Assembly (NCBI GenBank): GCA_951812995.1 | Contig: CATOTD010000002.1 | Coordinates: 441,468 to 505,467, forward strand | DNA: 64,000 nt | DNA from: an uncultured Gammaproteobacteria bacterium | GTDB taxonomy: Bacteria; Pseudomonadota; Gammaproteobacteria; Eutrophobiales; Eutrophobiaceae | Reading direction: 5' to 3' | Shown here: positions 48,185 through 58,060 of the stretch, one piece after another | How positions within the stretch are numbered: position 1 is the first letter of the stretch | Layout of the letters: every line of letters starts with the position of its first letter | The notes under the pieces: generated by a model | Seen by the model: the letters and a program-made list of their open reading frames with translations, nothing else | The model's database searches: none | What the model was told of the DNA's origin: nothing | Program-made: the position numbers and the translations under genes

Positions 48185-49232
48185 GGAACCTCTGATTAAT
48201 GCCATAATCTACGATAATACCGCAATGTTTTAAGTGGAGGGTGAAAAGATGCAACAAAAAAGCTTGGCAGTATCTGGATTCGAGAAATACCGCAAGCAGA
48301 CACGCAAAGAGATATTTCTCGAAGAGATGAATCAGCTCATTCCCTGGAAAACGCTGACTGCAGTAATTGAGCCTCATTACCCCAACCCCTGCTGGTCGCC
48401 GTCCGGTGGGCATGGAACCCGTGCCAGATGCAACCACCCGCTGTAAATTCCGTCATCTGCTGGAGGAGAACAACCTCGGAGTTGCCCTGTTTGATGCTGT
48501 TGCCGTCTATCTGGAGGAAAACGGCATGAAAGTATCCAAAGGCACTATTGTTGATGCGACCATCATCAATGCGCCTACCGCCACCAAGAACAAAAGCAAA
48601 ACCCGTGATCTTGATAGGCATCAGACCAAAAAAGGCAAGCAATGGTACTTTGGCATGAAGGCGCACATCGGTGTGGATAGCAAAACCAAACTGATACACT
48701 CTGTTGTTGCCACACCAGCCAATGTCCACGACTCACAGGTACTTGGAGACCTACTGCATGGAGAAGAGACCCGTCTTTGGGGAGATAGTGCCTATGCGGG
48801 TCAGCAATCCGTACTCAAGGATAATGACCCCAAGGTAAAAGACTACACCCAGGTCAAAGGCTCACGTCACCGCAAACTGACCGAACAGGACAAGGCTAAA
48901 AACCGGCACAAATCCAAAGTCCGTGCCAAGGTTGAGCATGTCTTTCATATCATGCAGCGACAATATGGATTTACCAAAGTCAGATTCAAAGGGCCAGGCA
49001 AGAATGCGAACCACCTGTTTGCCCACTGTGCCCTGATTAATCTTATGCTATCAAAGAAACAATTATTACGGCTATCAGTGGCTTAGTACGCCTGGAATAG
49101 GGGCGATAGCTGAAAACAGTAGGCCGGGACAAGAGAAATGAAAGAGAGTAATGAGCAAGACGTTCAATGCTCGCTACTATCGAGCACAGTGATGCCCACT
49201 TGCTTGAAAATCCTTAATTAATCAGATGTTCC
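48185..49232 (+). mobile_element. IS5-family element 'C', copy 2, internally deleted
   Basis: 1048 bp, ends GGAACCTCTGATTAATGCC and the complement of GGAACATCTGATTAATTAAG. The transposase is in two frames (48234-48446 and 48367-49086). The ~40-residue internal gap and frame break at GGHGTRAR / GRRPVGMEPV are identical to copy 1. The catalytic region after it is intact (VDATIINAPTATKN, HSVVATPANVHDSQ, ADSAYAGQ-type block read as GDSAYAGQQ, KVEHVF). The right end overlaps the last codons of rpiA. Confidence 0.88.
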
Positions 49233-49882
49233 ATAATTTTAACCCCGGCAGCACTGGCAACTAACAACACATCAGCGGGTCTTTGTGCAAAAATGCCATT
49301 AGTGACAACGCCTGCAATCTGGTTTAGCTGTTGCTCCATATCAACAGGCGTATCGATTTTCATGTTACGCACATCAAGTATAATGTTGCCATTATCGGTT
49401 GTGCAGCCTTCACGTAATACAGGTTGACCGCCTAACTTCACAAGCTGTCGCGCAACATAGCTTTGTGCCATCGGGATGACTTCAATCGGCAGCGGCCAGC
49501 TACCGAGCCGGGGCACCATCTTGCTGTCGTCAATAATGCAGACGAATTGCCTACTGGCGGCAGCTAAAATCTTTTCTCTGGTCAACGCACCACCACCACC
49601 CTTGATTAAATGCCGATGTCGGGTGGCCTCATCAGCACCATCAATATAAACCGGAATCTCGATGACGCTGTTTAAGGGAAGCACTGGAATATTATGTTGT
49701 TTAAGCAACGTCTCGCTGGCCTCTGAGCTCGATACAGCACCCTCAATACGGCCTTTTATGCGCGCCAGTTCTGCAATAAAAAAATTGACGGTACTGCCGG
49801 TACCTACGCCAACAATACTGTCGTCTTCAATATAGCGAATGGCCGCTTTTGCGACTTCCATTTTCTTATCATCTGGTGACAT
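49214..49882 (-). CDS. rpiA: Ribose-5-phosphate isomerase A, stop codon supplied by an IS
   Basis: 222 residues; interconverts ribose-5-phosphate and ribulose-5-phosphate in the pentose phosphate pathway. Family motifs: [34 protein letters not shown] (catalytic Asp), [16 protein letters not shown] and [15 protein letters not shown]. The length matches RpiA. The last codons (HLIN and stop) lie within the terminal repeat of IS5 'C' copy 2, so the original C-terminus has been replaced near residue 217, after the last conserved strand. The enzyme is probably active. It is divergent from ilvA with 49 bases between the start codons, so the two promoters must overlap. Confidence 0.93.
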   Translation of the reverse strand: MSPDDKKMEVAKAAIRYIEDDSIVGVGTGSTVNFFIAELARIKGRIEGAVSSSEASETLLKQHNIPVLPLNSVIEIPVYIDGADEATRHRHLIKGGGGALTREKILAAASRQFVCIIDDSKMVPRLGSWPLPIEVIPMAQSYVARQLVKLGGQPVLREGCTTDNGNIILDVRNMKIDTPVDMEQQLNQIAGVVTNGIFAQRPADVLLVASAAGVKIMEHLIN

Positions 49883-49931
49883 AACCTTGCTCCGTTGTTT
49901 AATATATTTGCCAAGACGTTAATGTTATCTT

Positions 49932-51458
49932 ATGTCGATGTTTGATGAGTATAAAAAATTAATTGATGAAGCCAGTCATCGTATCTATGCAGTAGCGAAA
50001 CGGACTGATCTAGATCATGTGCCGCAACTGTCACTGCGCCACCAGAACAACATCTGGTTAAAACGCGAAGATCAGCAACCGGTTTTTTCCTATAAGCTAC
50101 GCGGGGCCTACAACATGATCGCCTCGCTACCGGCGGCAGAGCGTGCTCGCGGCGTTATTACCGCCTCTGCCGGGAACCATGCCCAAGGCGTTGCCATGGC
50201 GACACAGCGGCTACACATAAAGGCTACCATCGTCATGCCCAAGACGACACCTGACATCAAGATCGATGCCGTCAAGCGGATGGATGCCGATGTGATCTTG
50301 CACGGCAGCACCTATGATGATGCCAAGGATTATGCGCTCAACATGTCGCATGAAACGGGTCTTTGCTATGTTCCGCCGTATGATCACCCGTTGATTATTG
50401 CCGGCCAGGCAACGGTCGGTGTTGAGTTATTAGAACAGCACCCAGGCACACCAGATATTATTTTTGTGCCGGTGGGTGGGGGTGGCTTGATCGCCGGCAT
50501 TGCGGCCTATATCCGAGACAAGTGTCCAGACATAGCAGTCATTGGCGTAGAGCCAGATGAGGCACCCTGTATGCATCAGGCCTTAAAAGCAGGCGAACGT
50601 GTCGTACTGGATAAAATCGGCATCTTTGCCGATGGTGCGGCGGTTAAGCAAGCAGGCGCAGAGAATTATCGAATCGTAAAAGAACTGGTCGATGAGATTT
50701 TATTAGTCAGTGTCGATGAAATTTGTGCGTCCGTGAAAGCTATTTTTGAAGATACGCGATCCATTCCTGAACCCGCGGGTGCCTTGGCACTGGCAGGCTT
50801 AAAACAGTATGTTGCAAGAGAAAAAATAAAAAATAAAGAATTAGTGGCGATCTTCAGTGGTGCCAATGTGAACTTTGATCGACTGCGCCATATCGCAGAA
50901 CTTGCCGCATTAGGCGAAAATCAGGAAGCATTGATCTCCATAATGATCCCGGAACGCCCAGGCAGTTTCCGACACTTATGCCACGACCTTGGACCACGCT
51001 TGATTACAGAATTTAATTATCGCTACGCAGATAATAATGATGCCTACGTCTTTGTTGGCGTGCAGCTCAAACAAGGTATTGAAGAAAAGGATAAGTTGCT
51101 CAATAACCTTAAAGCAAAGGGCTATAAGGTCACTGATCTAAGTAGCGACACCATCGCCAAGATGCATATTCGCCACATGGTCGGCGGTCATGCGCCGCAA
51201 GCAGAGAATGAAATCATCTATCGATTTGAGTTTCCAGAAAGATCCGGCGCCTTGCTGCATTTTTTAACAACTATGGGAGAACGCTGGAATATCAGCCTGT
51301 TTCACTATCGCAATCATGGTGCCGCCTATGGCCGCGTGCTGATAGGGTTTCAGGTCAAACAAGAAGAGCAAGGTGAATTTCTACAGTTTGTCGATACACT
51401 CGGGATCCCATATTGGGATGAGCGTGATAACCCGGCCTATCAGACTTTTCTAAGATGA
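49932..51458 (+). CDS. ilvA: Threonine ammonia-lyase, biosynthetic
   Basis: 508 residues; PLP enzyme that deaminates threonine to 2-oxobutanoate, the first step of isoleucine synthesis. The PLP lysine is K55 in FSYKLRGAYNM. Other motifs are ASAGNHAQGVA, the phosphate-binding VPVGGGGLIAGIA, EPDEAPCM and AIFSGANVNFDR. Two ACT-like regulatory domains follow (ISIMIPERPGSFRHLCHDLG and IYRFEFPERSGALLHFLTTM), as in the isoleucine-inhibited IlvA of gammaproteobacteria. Full length, intact, good start context. Beside rpiA in divergent orientation. Confidence 0.96.
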   Translation: MSMFDEYKKLIDEASHRIYAVAKRTDLDHVPQLSLRHQNNIWLKREDQQPVFSYKLRGAYNMIASLPAAERARGVITASAGNHAQGVAMATQRLHIKATIVMPKTTPDIKIDAVKRMDADVILHGSTYDDAKDYALNMSHETGLCYVPPYDHPLIIAGQATVGVELLEQHPGTPDIIFVPVGGGGLIAGIAAYIRDKCPDIAVIGVEPDEAPCMHQALKAGERVVLDKIGIFADGAAVKQAGAENYRIVKELVDEILLVSVDEICASVKAIFEDTRSIPEPAGALALAGLKQYVAREKIKNKELVAIFSGANVNFDRLRHIAELAALGENQEALISIMIPERPGSFRHLCHDLGPRLITEFNYRYADNNDAYVFVGVQLKQGIEEKDKLLNNLKAKGYKVTDLSSDTIAKMHIRHMVGGHAPQAENEIIYRFEFPERSGALLHFLTTMGERWNISLFHYRNHGAAYGRVLIGFQVKQEEQGEFLQFVDTLGIPYWDERDNPAYQTFLR

Positions 51459-51544
51459 TTTACCTATTGTTTTAGACGTGCTGGCCAGCTAAGAACAAGC
51501 CGACCACGGCTTACGCACCAAACAACTTAAGACCGACAGGCAGA

Positions 51545-52267
51545 TTATTTATAAATAATAATATCGCAATCTTGCCGGCAGGTAGTGAGCGCGGCTTTAT
51601 AATTATTAAGCCTCGTCAGGTTGTAACAAAACCAGTCATGATCTAATGGCATAGACGTATTGACCTTCGCGCCAGCATCATTATTTGTTGTCAATGGCAC
51701 AGAAAAACGTTCAAGCCCAAAGGCAACGCCTTTTCCGGTTGCCTTGATAAAAGATTCCTTCCGCACCCAGATGCAATAGAAACACGCCAGTTGTTTGTCT
51801 TTGTCCATATTAATGAGTGCTTGGTTTTCTATATCACTGAAAAATCGATTTGCTAAAGATTGATAATCTATGCGGGGATCAATCTTTTCTATGTCAACCC
51901 CGACTTTGTTGTCTAATGTTATTGCGATAAGGATATAGTCGCCAGAATGTGAAATATTGAACTCTACTAACTGATTATTAACTTTATCTTTTATAACAGG
52001 TTTGCAATGTTGCTCGTAGGAAAATATTATTTCCGGCGGCTCTTTCCCCAGACTATTTGACAACAATATTCTGAGTAGCCCTCTTGCGATTACAAACTGT
52101 TGTTGCCTCTGCGCCACCTTTAATTTATGGGCGCGGACGAGTTCATCTTCTGATAAATAAGGAAATAAATTTTTGCTACAAAATAAACTTAATTGGAAAA
52201 AGAAAACGTGTATTTTTTGATTTGTTAATATCGGCTTCGCATTTAAAACCTGGTCAATATTAATCAT
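51545..52267 (-). CDS. Sfp-type 4'-phosphopantetheinyl transferase
   Basis: About 240 residues from the ATG at 52267, just after the oleD stop; a GTG at 52294 would overlap oleD. The Sfp/AcpT family attaches the phosphopantetheine arm of CoA to carrier proteins. Motifs: RAHKLKVAQRQQQFVIARGL (substrate/CoA-binding Arg region), EFNISHSGDYILIA, VGVDIEKIDPR (Mg-binding Asp-x-Glu) and WVRKESFIKATGKG (the W-x3-E-x3-K motif). It reads in the same direction as oleBCD and is effectively the fourth gene of that run. Carrier-protein partners (fatty acid, polyketide or polyunsaturated fatty acid synthases) are not in the window. Confidence 0.88.
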   Translation of the reverse strand: MINIDQVLNAKPILTNQKIHVFFFQLSLFCSKNLFPYLSEDELVRAHKLKVAQRQQQFVIARGLLRILLSNSLGKEPPEIIFSYEQHCKPVIKDKVNNQLVEFNISHSGDYILIAITLDNKVGVDIEKIDPRIDYQSLANRFFSDIENQALINMDKDKQLACFYCIWVRKESFIKATGKGVAFGLERFSVPLTTNNDAGAKVNTSMPLDHDWFCYNLTRLNNYKAALTTCRQDCDIIIYK

Positions 52268-52271
52268 TATG

Positions 52272-53261
52272 TCATGCAGTTGTGAGTGCTTCACGGAGAC
52301 GTTTCATGCCTTCATCAATACTGATTAATGGCTGATATTTAAGATCTTGTTGGGCTGCTGTTAGATCAAACCAATGTGATGTGGATAATTGTCTGGCCAC
52401 AAACCGTGTCATAACAGGTTCTTGAGTTATATTAAATAATGAATAAATACGCTCAAATGTCGCGCCTAGAACATAAGCCATATTTTCATTAAGTCGTTTT
52501 GTTACGGGCGGCAGATTGGCAGCGGCTAATATTTTATTGATCAGATATGGCATCGTTACAGGTTCATTATTACTGATAAAATAGGCCTTTCCCGCACAGA
52601 CCCCATTTTTTTGTAGGTTGTCAGCGGCAAGCAAGTGGGCCTGAACCGCATTATCGATATAACAGGAATCAACCCGGTTTTCCAGCTTGCCCACTAATCG
52701 CAAACGCCCAGTTTTAGCCCGTTCAATAATACGTGGCGCGAGATGTCGGTCACCTGGCCCCCAGATTAAATGTGGCCGTAAGGCAACTGTTTTAAGACTC
52801 GAACTATTAAAATCCAATATGCGTTTTTCAGCTTCCATCTTGGTTTTTTGATAGGCATTAAAGAATTTTTTAGTATAGGGTTTTGATTCATCAATGCCTT
52901 CTTCGCTACGGCCATCAAAGACAACACTTGGCGTACTGGTATACACAAGGTGGTTTATATTATGTTTTTGACACGCCTTGATTACATTTTTCGTGGCCAC
53001 AACATTCGCCTTATAATACGCCTCATAGTCGCCCCAAACACCGGCCTTGGCCGCAACATGAAATACCACATCACAATCACTTGCGGCAGCGTCAACATCA
53101 TCAAATCGGGTCAAATCGCCTTGCAAGACTTTCGCGCCGAGTGTTGTTAAAAAAGGATAATCACCACGTTGTATTGTTGATACAGTATCGCCTCGTTTGC
53201 GCAATGCGCTTACAATTGCACTACCGAGAAAACCGCCGCCGCCGGTCACCAAGGCCTTCAC
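52272..53261 (-). CDS. oleD: OleD-like NAD(P)-dependent beta-ketoacid reductase
   Basis: 329 residues of the extended short-chain dehydrogenase / 3-beta-hydroxysteroid dehydrogenase group. Nucleotide-binding motif LVTGGGGFLGSAIV; DVVFHVAAKAGVWGDYEAYY; the catalytic FNAYQKTKMEAE (Y-x3-K); RPHLIWGPGDRHLAP. OleD reduces the 2-alkyl-3-ketoacid made by OleA to the beta-hydroxy acid in long-chain olefin synthesis. The start codon overlaps the end of the oleC-like gene (ATGA-type, 53258-53261), which supports co-translation. Confidence 0.85.
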   Translation of the reverse strand: MKALVTGGGGFLGSAIVSALRKRGDTVSTIQRGDYPFLTTLGAKVLQGDLTRFDDVDAAASDCDVVFHVAAKAGVWGDYEAYYKANVVATKNVIKACQKHNINHLVYTSTPSVVFDGRSEEGIDESKPYTKKFFNAYQKTKMEAEKRILDFNSSSLKTVALRPHLIWGPGDRHLAPRIIERAKTGRLRLVGKLENRVDSCYIDNAVQAHLLAADNLQKNGVCAGKAYFISNNEPVTMPYLINKILAAANLPPVTKRLNENMAYVLGATFERIYSLFNITQEPVMTRFVARQLSTSHWFDLTAAQQDLKYQPLISIDEGMKRLREALTTA

Positions 53262-54913
53262 GTTATTTTATCCGCCGCCCATAGGGTTAATTTTTCCCGC
53301 CCAATCTTAGCATTGTGTCTAATATCAACGGGAAAAGCCGGATGAAACAAGACGTGCTTGATATCTTCACTCACAACATTATTTTTTGCTAACGCTAATA
53401 ATTCTTCCGTTAATATTTTTTTATTACATTTTTTATGCTCAGGTTCTAATTCAACACAGAGCACAGGTATAATCTCGCCGTTTATATCCTTGCCGATAAG
53501 TGCTGTACGAAATACAGCCGGGTGGGTATTGAATATACCTTCACAACATATTGTAAATAACGTTTTATCCTTAGTAATCACGCGCTGACTTTTGCGGCCA
53601 CAAAACCAGAGTCTGTCTTGTTCATCGATATAGGCAATATCGCCCATACGATGATAGAAACCGTCGTCAGTCATTATTTTTGCGAGGTCCGTTGCTTTTT
53701 TTCGATTAACATAGGTTCTTGTTACTTGTGGCCCTTTGGCGCATATTTCACCTATTTCATGGGTGGCTAATTCTAATCCCGCATCCCATCTGGCAATAAT
53801 CTCATCACTTATTTTAATTATTCTGACATCCAGGTTGGGTACAGGTTTACCAATACATACACCGCTACCCGTGGCCGTCGCTAGTGCTGTCTCTTGCAAA
53901 ATTTCATTACTCCCAATTGAACTGACGGGTAAAGATTCAGTTGCGCCATAAGGTGTAAATATCTCGACATCATTATTAAGCAAGGATTTGAAACGTCTTA
54001 ATATGATAGGTGCTACGGGTGCGCCGGCCGACAATACTCGGTTTAACGATGGCAATTTAATGTTTTTCGCATCTCCCCACTTACCCACTCGGTTTAACAA
54101 AGCAGGAGAGCCGAACAGGGTGGAACATTGATACGTTATAACCGCATCAATAATTTTTTTCGGATCTACATGACCAGGGCGGGTAAAATCCATATCTGGA
54201 ATGATAGATGTCATGCCTAATGCAGGCGCAAACAATGCAAACAACGGAAATGTCGCTAAATCGATTTCACCAGGTTGAATGTCGTACAATTTTTTTAAGG
54301 TCTCAACCTGTGCTGTAAAATTGGCATGTGTGTAAACCGCGCCTTTGGGTATACCCGTGCTGCCACTGGTAAATAAAATGGCTGCCAGATCTTCGGCTTT
54401 GGTGTCCGTACGCTTAAAATTATTATCTTTTGCCTTGGCTTTAATCTGTTTAAGCCGAGTAATAAAGCAGGCTAATAAAGGATTGTTGCCGACCAGTACG
54501 GTTTTATGGATCGTATTATTCCCCCAACCGAATACTAAACGCGCAATATGCGCGGTGCTGGTGCCAACAAATGCCGCTGGTTCGGCTTCAGCTAAACACG
54601 GGCCTAAATTTTTAATACCGATGCCCGGGTCCAAGGCGACCAGGACCGCTTCGAGCTTAAACAAGGCAAACACCAAAGCAAAAAAATCAAGTCCTGGTGC
54701 AACCATCAATACGGTGCGCGTACCTTTTCTTATTCCAAATTCCTGTAGACCATGCGCAATAAGATTGCTGGTCTCATCTAGCTGTTTATAGGTATAGGCA
54801 GTTTTATAAGCCGCTTTTTTCGACTTATTGCTATTTTGTTTAACGACAGCATAAGTATCCGGTTGCGCCGCGGCCATCATGGGTAAATGGGATGCAATAT
54901 TTGCCGTAATCAT
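53258..54913 (-). CDS. oleC: OleC-like beta-lactone synthetase
   Basis: 551 residues of the AMP-forming acyl-CoA synthetase superfamily. Motif A3 is ILFTSGSTGIPKGAVYTHAN, then ATFPLFALFAPALGMTSIIP, FTPYGATESLPVSSIG (A5), RMGDIAYIDEQDRLWFCGRK (A7/A8) and a C-terminal lysine region near HNAKIGREKLTL. In the ole pathway OleC converts the beta-hydroxy acid to a beta-lactone with ATP. Identification rests on the order OleB-OleC-OleD and the SLPVS and FALFAPALG motifs characteristic of OleC. It is six bases after oleB and overlaps oleD. Confidence 0.85.
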   Translation of the reverse strand: MITANIASHLPMMAAAQPDTYAVVKQNSNKSKKAAYKTAYTYKQLDETSNLIAHGLQEFGIRKGTRTVLMVAPGLDFFALVFALFKLEAVLVALDPGIGIKNLGPCLAEAEPAAFVGTSTAHIARLVFGWGNNTIHKTVLVGNNPLLACFITRLKQIKAKAKDNNFKRTDTKAEDLAAILFTSGSTGIPKGAVYTHANFTAQVETLKKLYDIQPGEIDLATFPLFALFAPALGMTSIIPDMDFTRPGHVDPKKIIDAVITYQCSTLFGSPALLNRVGKWGDAKNIKLPSLNRVLSAGAPVAPIILRRFKSLLNNDVEIFTPYGATESLPVSSIGSNEILQETALATATGSGVCIGKPVPNLDVRIIKISDEIIARWDAGLELATHEIGEICAKGPQVTRTYVNRKKATDLAKIMTDDGFYHRMGDIAYIDEQDRLWFCGRKSQRVITKDKTLFTICCEGIFNTHPAVFRTALIGKDINGEIIPVLCVELEPEHKKCNKKILTEELLALAKNNVVSEDIKHVLFHPAFPVDIRHNAKIGREKLTLWAADKIT

Positions 54914-54919
54914 AAGAGA

Positions 54920-55810
54920 TCAGCCAAGCGGGTTATTTTGCAGAAATGCTTGAATAACGGAAATGACTGCATCGCCTGCATCTTCAAGTAAATAATGTCC
55001 AGCATCAAACGCATGGTACTCAGCCGTTGGCATCCGCTTTTTCCATTCATTCAAATAGTGAACATCAAAAATAAAATCATTCAACCCCCAGCAAATCAGC
55101 ATTGGCAATCTTGAAAATTGTGCGAGGTTTTTATCGACTTCATCAACCACAGCATAGCTAACATGATCCTTATCTAGCGGGATATCTTCAACAAAACGTA
55201 AAACTGAAAGACGATGAGACCAACTATCATAAGGTGCCAAATAGGCATTTTTTACATCGTCTGGCATGGGCTTACGGGTGATACAGCGCATAACAGCACC
55301 GCGACAAAACGCATTTAGACCTTGAATCAATAAAGCGCCAATGAGGGGTGTGCGAGCAAGTTTCAACTGCCAGGGGATCTGTTTGCCATCTGGGACATGG
55401 AAGGCCGCCGTATTTGAAATCACCAGTCGCTTTATTTTTTTTGGATGACGTGTGGCATAGGCCATGCCGATCATGCCACCCCAATCGTGGACGATTAACG
55501 TTAGATTTTCGTCAGCGTGCAGAGAATTTAATAATGTATCAAGATCATCAACCCGTTGTTTCAGCGTAAAATCGTATTCACCCGCCCTTGGTTTATCGGA
55601 TAAACCCATGCCAATATGATCGGGCACGAGGCAATGATATTGTTGGCCAAGCGCAGTAAAAAGATGGCGATAATAAAACGACCAGCTAGGGTTGCCATGC
55701 AGCATCACAACCGTTTCCGTTTTACCCTTGCCCGTTTCAAGATAATGCAGTTGTCTGTTATGAATCGACATATAACAGGAAGATGCAGAAGGATAATCAG
55801 GAAATGGCAT
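54920..55810 (-). CDS. oleB: OleB-like alpha/beta hydrolase (beta-lactone decarboxylase)
   Basis: 296 residues; haloalkane-dehalogenase-like fold. Oxyanion region MLHGNPSWSFYYRHLFTAL, nucleophile elbow VHDWGGMIGMAYATRH (Asp nucleophile), acidic residue region MLICWGLNDFIFD and the catalytic His in FDAGHYLLEDAGD. OleB decarboxylates the beta-lactone to a cis-alkene. It is the first gene of the run oleB-oleC-oleD-PPTase. The usual first gene, oleA (thiolase-fold condensing enzyme), is not found in the ~0.5 kb upstream nor elsewhere in the window. Confidence 0.85.
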   Translation of the reverse strand: MPFPDYPSASSCYMSIHNRQLHYLETGKGKTETVVMLHGNPSWSFYYRHLFTALGQQYHCLVPDHIGMGLSDKPRAGEYDFTLKQRVDDLDTLLNSLHADENLTLIVHDWGGMIGMAYATRHPKKIKRLVISNTAAFHVPDGKQIPWQLKLARTPLIGALLIQGLNAFCRGAVMRCITRKPMPDDVKNAYLAPYDSWSHRLSVLRFVEDIPLDKDHVSYAVVDEVDKNLAQFSRLPMLICWGLNDFIFDVHYLNEWKKRMPTAEYHAFDAGHYLLEDAGDAVISVIQAFLQNNPLG

Positions 55811-56187
55811 GAATGATTGATTGTGGCAATAGCATGTGGCAGATAGTGTATCTGAATATTATTGCATACACCAAACTCGTATAGTCAATGATGTAGCTTG
55901 TCTTAAAGCAGATCTACCTGTTTGAAATCATCGGCTTGTGGTGAGTCCTTTTCCTGCAAACCAGATGCGCTTACCCTAGCAAACGCACCTGCGGGTGTCA
56001 TCATCGAAGTCTAGTAGATTTTTGTAATAGTTATTTTAGGATCATGCCCATCAACACCCAAATACTCAGCCTTAAAATCGCGGAAAAACGGTGCGAAATT
56101 GCAACCCGCTAGGGTATGCCTTTAATAAAGGCGACTTGCGTAAAAGCCACGTCGTCAAGCCGCATGGGTGCGGCGCTATGTGCTAAC
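55811..56187. other. Intergenic region upstream of oleB
   Basis: No gene seen on either strand. I looked for remains of oleA (thiolase-type Cys motif) and found none. The promoter of the oleBCD run must lie here, but no clear consensus boxes could be fixed. Confidence 0.4.
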
Positions 56188-56340
56188 ATGTCTTATGCAC
56201 GTGCTGTGCACGATGGTTACCCAAAGATTGTAAGCAAACCCAAATGCGGCAAGGTACTTTACTGGAAGGATGCGGGTCATCCAGTTAAACACATCGTGCA
56301 GAAGAAACGCAAAGGTGCTGAAAAAAGGATTAGAGGTTAA
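56188..56340 (+). CDS. Small basic protein of unknown function, doubtful
   Basis: A 50-codon frame starting MSYARAVHDGYPKIV and containing SKPKCGKVLYWKDAGHP followed by KKRKGAEKRIRG. It is basic with one Cys. It lies 28 bases before the AAA ATPase gene on the same strand. A longer in-frame start exists at 56116. It could be a genuine small partner or a chance frame; no family recognised. Confidence 0.25.
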   Translation: MSYARAVHDGYPKIVSKPKCGKVLYWKDAGHPVKHIVQKKRKGAEKRIRG

Positions 56341-56368
56341 TATAAATACATAAATTGAGGTATTTGAG

Positions 56369-57787
56369 ATGGAATATATAAAATTCACACTAGAAAATTA
56401 TCGCGGGATTGTGGGGCCTATTGAGATCGGCATAGGAGATAACAGGAAATCCCCAGTCTGTCTCATAGGTAATAACGAGAGTGGTAAAACGACCATCCTA
56501 AAAGGAATTGAACTAGTAGCAAGACTCTGTCGTGGAGATAAAATAAAAAATAGTGAACTAGCGAGTTGCAGACCTAAAAAAGGGATTGAATTTACTGGCA
56601 ATATTTGTCTTGGTGCTGAGCTATTGGTTAAGAAAAATGACTGGGTTAGTGAAGAAAATGATGAAGATGAAGATGAAGATATTGAAGCAGCTAAAAAAAC
56701 GGTCAAGGCGCAAAAAAATATAATAAAAATAAAATTCGTATTTGAATATAAACGCAGTGCGTTAGTAAATAAAAATACAGAAATTGTAGGGTTAGACAAT
56801 TCCTTAAAAGATACCGTTTTGTCAGTTATAAAAGATAAATCTCCAGATGTTTTATACCTTGATGATTTTGGTTTTACGGTTCCTGAAGTCATCAGAATAG
56901 CTAGGGATGGTCAGGATCATGAAGATGCCTTACTACGGTCAAAGCAAAATAAATTTTGGCAACTCGTATTAGAAGACCTGCTAAAAGGAGCTGAGCTAAA
57001 AGATAGAAAGAAGAAAAAACAAGGTACGCATAATCTTCCGAGTTCATGGTTTACGCCCTATAAGCTTTTTGACGAGTTAATAACTTCTTGGGCTAATAAT
57101 AATGAAGGGGATCAAGCTGCTGTTCGTCAGCGAATAGGCTGGATGAACCAATTTATTAACGATAATATAACCAAGGACTGGGATAATATATCAGGGCTTA
57201 AATCTTCATTTGATCGGTTTGAGATTCGCTTGATTACTGATAATCGAGATGATCGTTTTGATGATTATGAAATTAAAGTATTTGAGAAAGGTAATGAGTT
57301 TGCATTAAGTGAGCGTAGTAAAGGGTGCCAATGGTTTTTTTGTTTTAAGATACAAACTCAAATACGGGGCTATCGAGATGATCAAAAAACAGTATTTTTA
57401 TTGGATGAACCAGCTAGTAATTTACATATATACCCCCAAGAAAAGATACTTAAAAATCTAATTAAGTTAGCAAAGACTAATCGGGTTATATATTCCACCC
57501 ACGCACCTCACTTAATTGATGTCAATAATATTGATGATTGCCTTGTGGTTGAGAATAAAAAATTGCGAGAGACTGATAATGCAGATATTAAGGTTGGTTT
57601 AATAAAAAAAGCATTACAAGAAAAAAATAATACACAAGCATTGGAACCATTTCTTGAGCGTTGTTTTATATCGGCTATTAACCCAAAACAGATGTCATGG
57701 AAAAAGGTATGGAATGGTATGAAAAATATAGCGGTCGTAACTGCTATGGTGGATAAAATAACGAAAATAGGTAACAATATTTTATAA
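56369..57787 (+). CDS. AAA/ABC-type ATPase of the OLD/RecF-like group, without nuclease domain
   Basis: 472 residues. The start MEYIKFTLENYRGIVGPIEI and Walker A LIGNNESGKTTIL (34-41) are typical of AAA ATPases of the OLD/RecF/SMC-like type. An acidic insert (EENDEDEDEDIEAAKKT) and a helical arm occupy the middle. The signature-type motif is FALSERSKGCQWFFCF, Walker B is TVFLLDEPASNLHIYP, and the switch His is in YSTHAPHLIDV. OLD proteins carry a C-terminal TOPRIM nuclease; here only ~90 residues follow the ATPase core and none of the TOPRIM acidic motifs are seen. Stand-alone ATPases like this often act in phage defence with a partner encoded next to them. A GAGG ribosome site precedes the ATG. 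Confidence 0.8.
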   Translation: MEYIKFTLENYRGIVGPIEIGIGDNRKSPVCLIGNNESGKTTILKGIELVARLCRGDKIKNSELASCRPKKGIEFTGNICLGAELLVKKNDWVSEENDEDEDEDIEAAKKTVKAQKNIIKIKFVFEYKRSALVNKNTEIVGLDNSLKDTVLSVIKDKSPDVLYLDDFGFTVPEVIRIARDGQDHEDALLRSKQNKFWQLVLEDLLKGAELKDRKKKKQGTHNLPSSWFTPYKLFDELITSWANNNEGDQAAVRQRIGWMNQFINDNITKDWDNISGLKSSFDRFEIRLITDNRDDRFDDYEIKVFEKGNEFALSERSKGCQWFFCFKIQTQIRGYRDDQKTVFLLDEPASNLHIYPQEKILKNLIKLAKTNRVIYSTHAPHLIDVNNIDDCLVVENKKLRETDNADIKVGLIKKALQEKNNTQALEPFLERCFISAINPKQMSWKKVWNGMKNIAVVTAMVDKITKIGNNIL

Positions 57788-57868
57788 AGCGAGTTTTATA
57801 AAATTAAACCCAACTATGCGCGTGCCAGACCACGGCGACAATGCTGGCAAAGTCTGCCGGCGGCTTCT

Positions 57869-58060
57869 CTATATATACATAGGATCATAAGTTTTATTTT
57901 CTGCAATCATTCCCAAGTAGCCATTATCGCTAATCTGTAAAACCGACGACGTAGTATGGGTTGGTTGCGAGGCTTTATCAATAAACCAGATATCGTGATT
58001 GAGGATAAATATTTTTGGCGATGGTATCTGAGAACTTTGTTGCCCCGCCTTAAATAATGA
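57869..58060 (-). pseudogene. Possible C-terminal remnant of an unknown gene
   Basis: An open minus-strand frame of ~63 codons with no start codon: SQIPSPKIFILNHDIWFIDK, then SSVLQISDNGYLGMIAENKT, ending DPMYI-stop. The composition looks protein-like, but no family is recognised. Otherwise 57788-58300 holds no gene that I can support. Confidence 0.3.
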
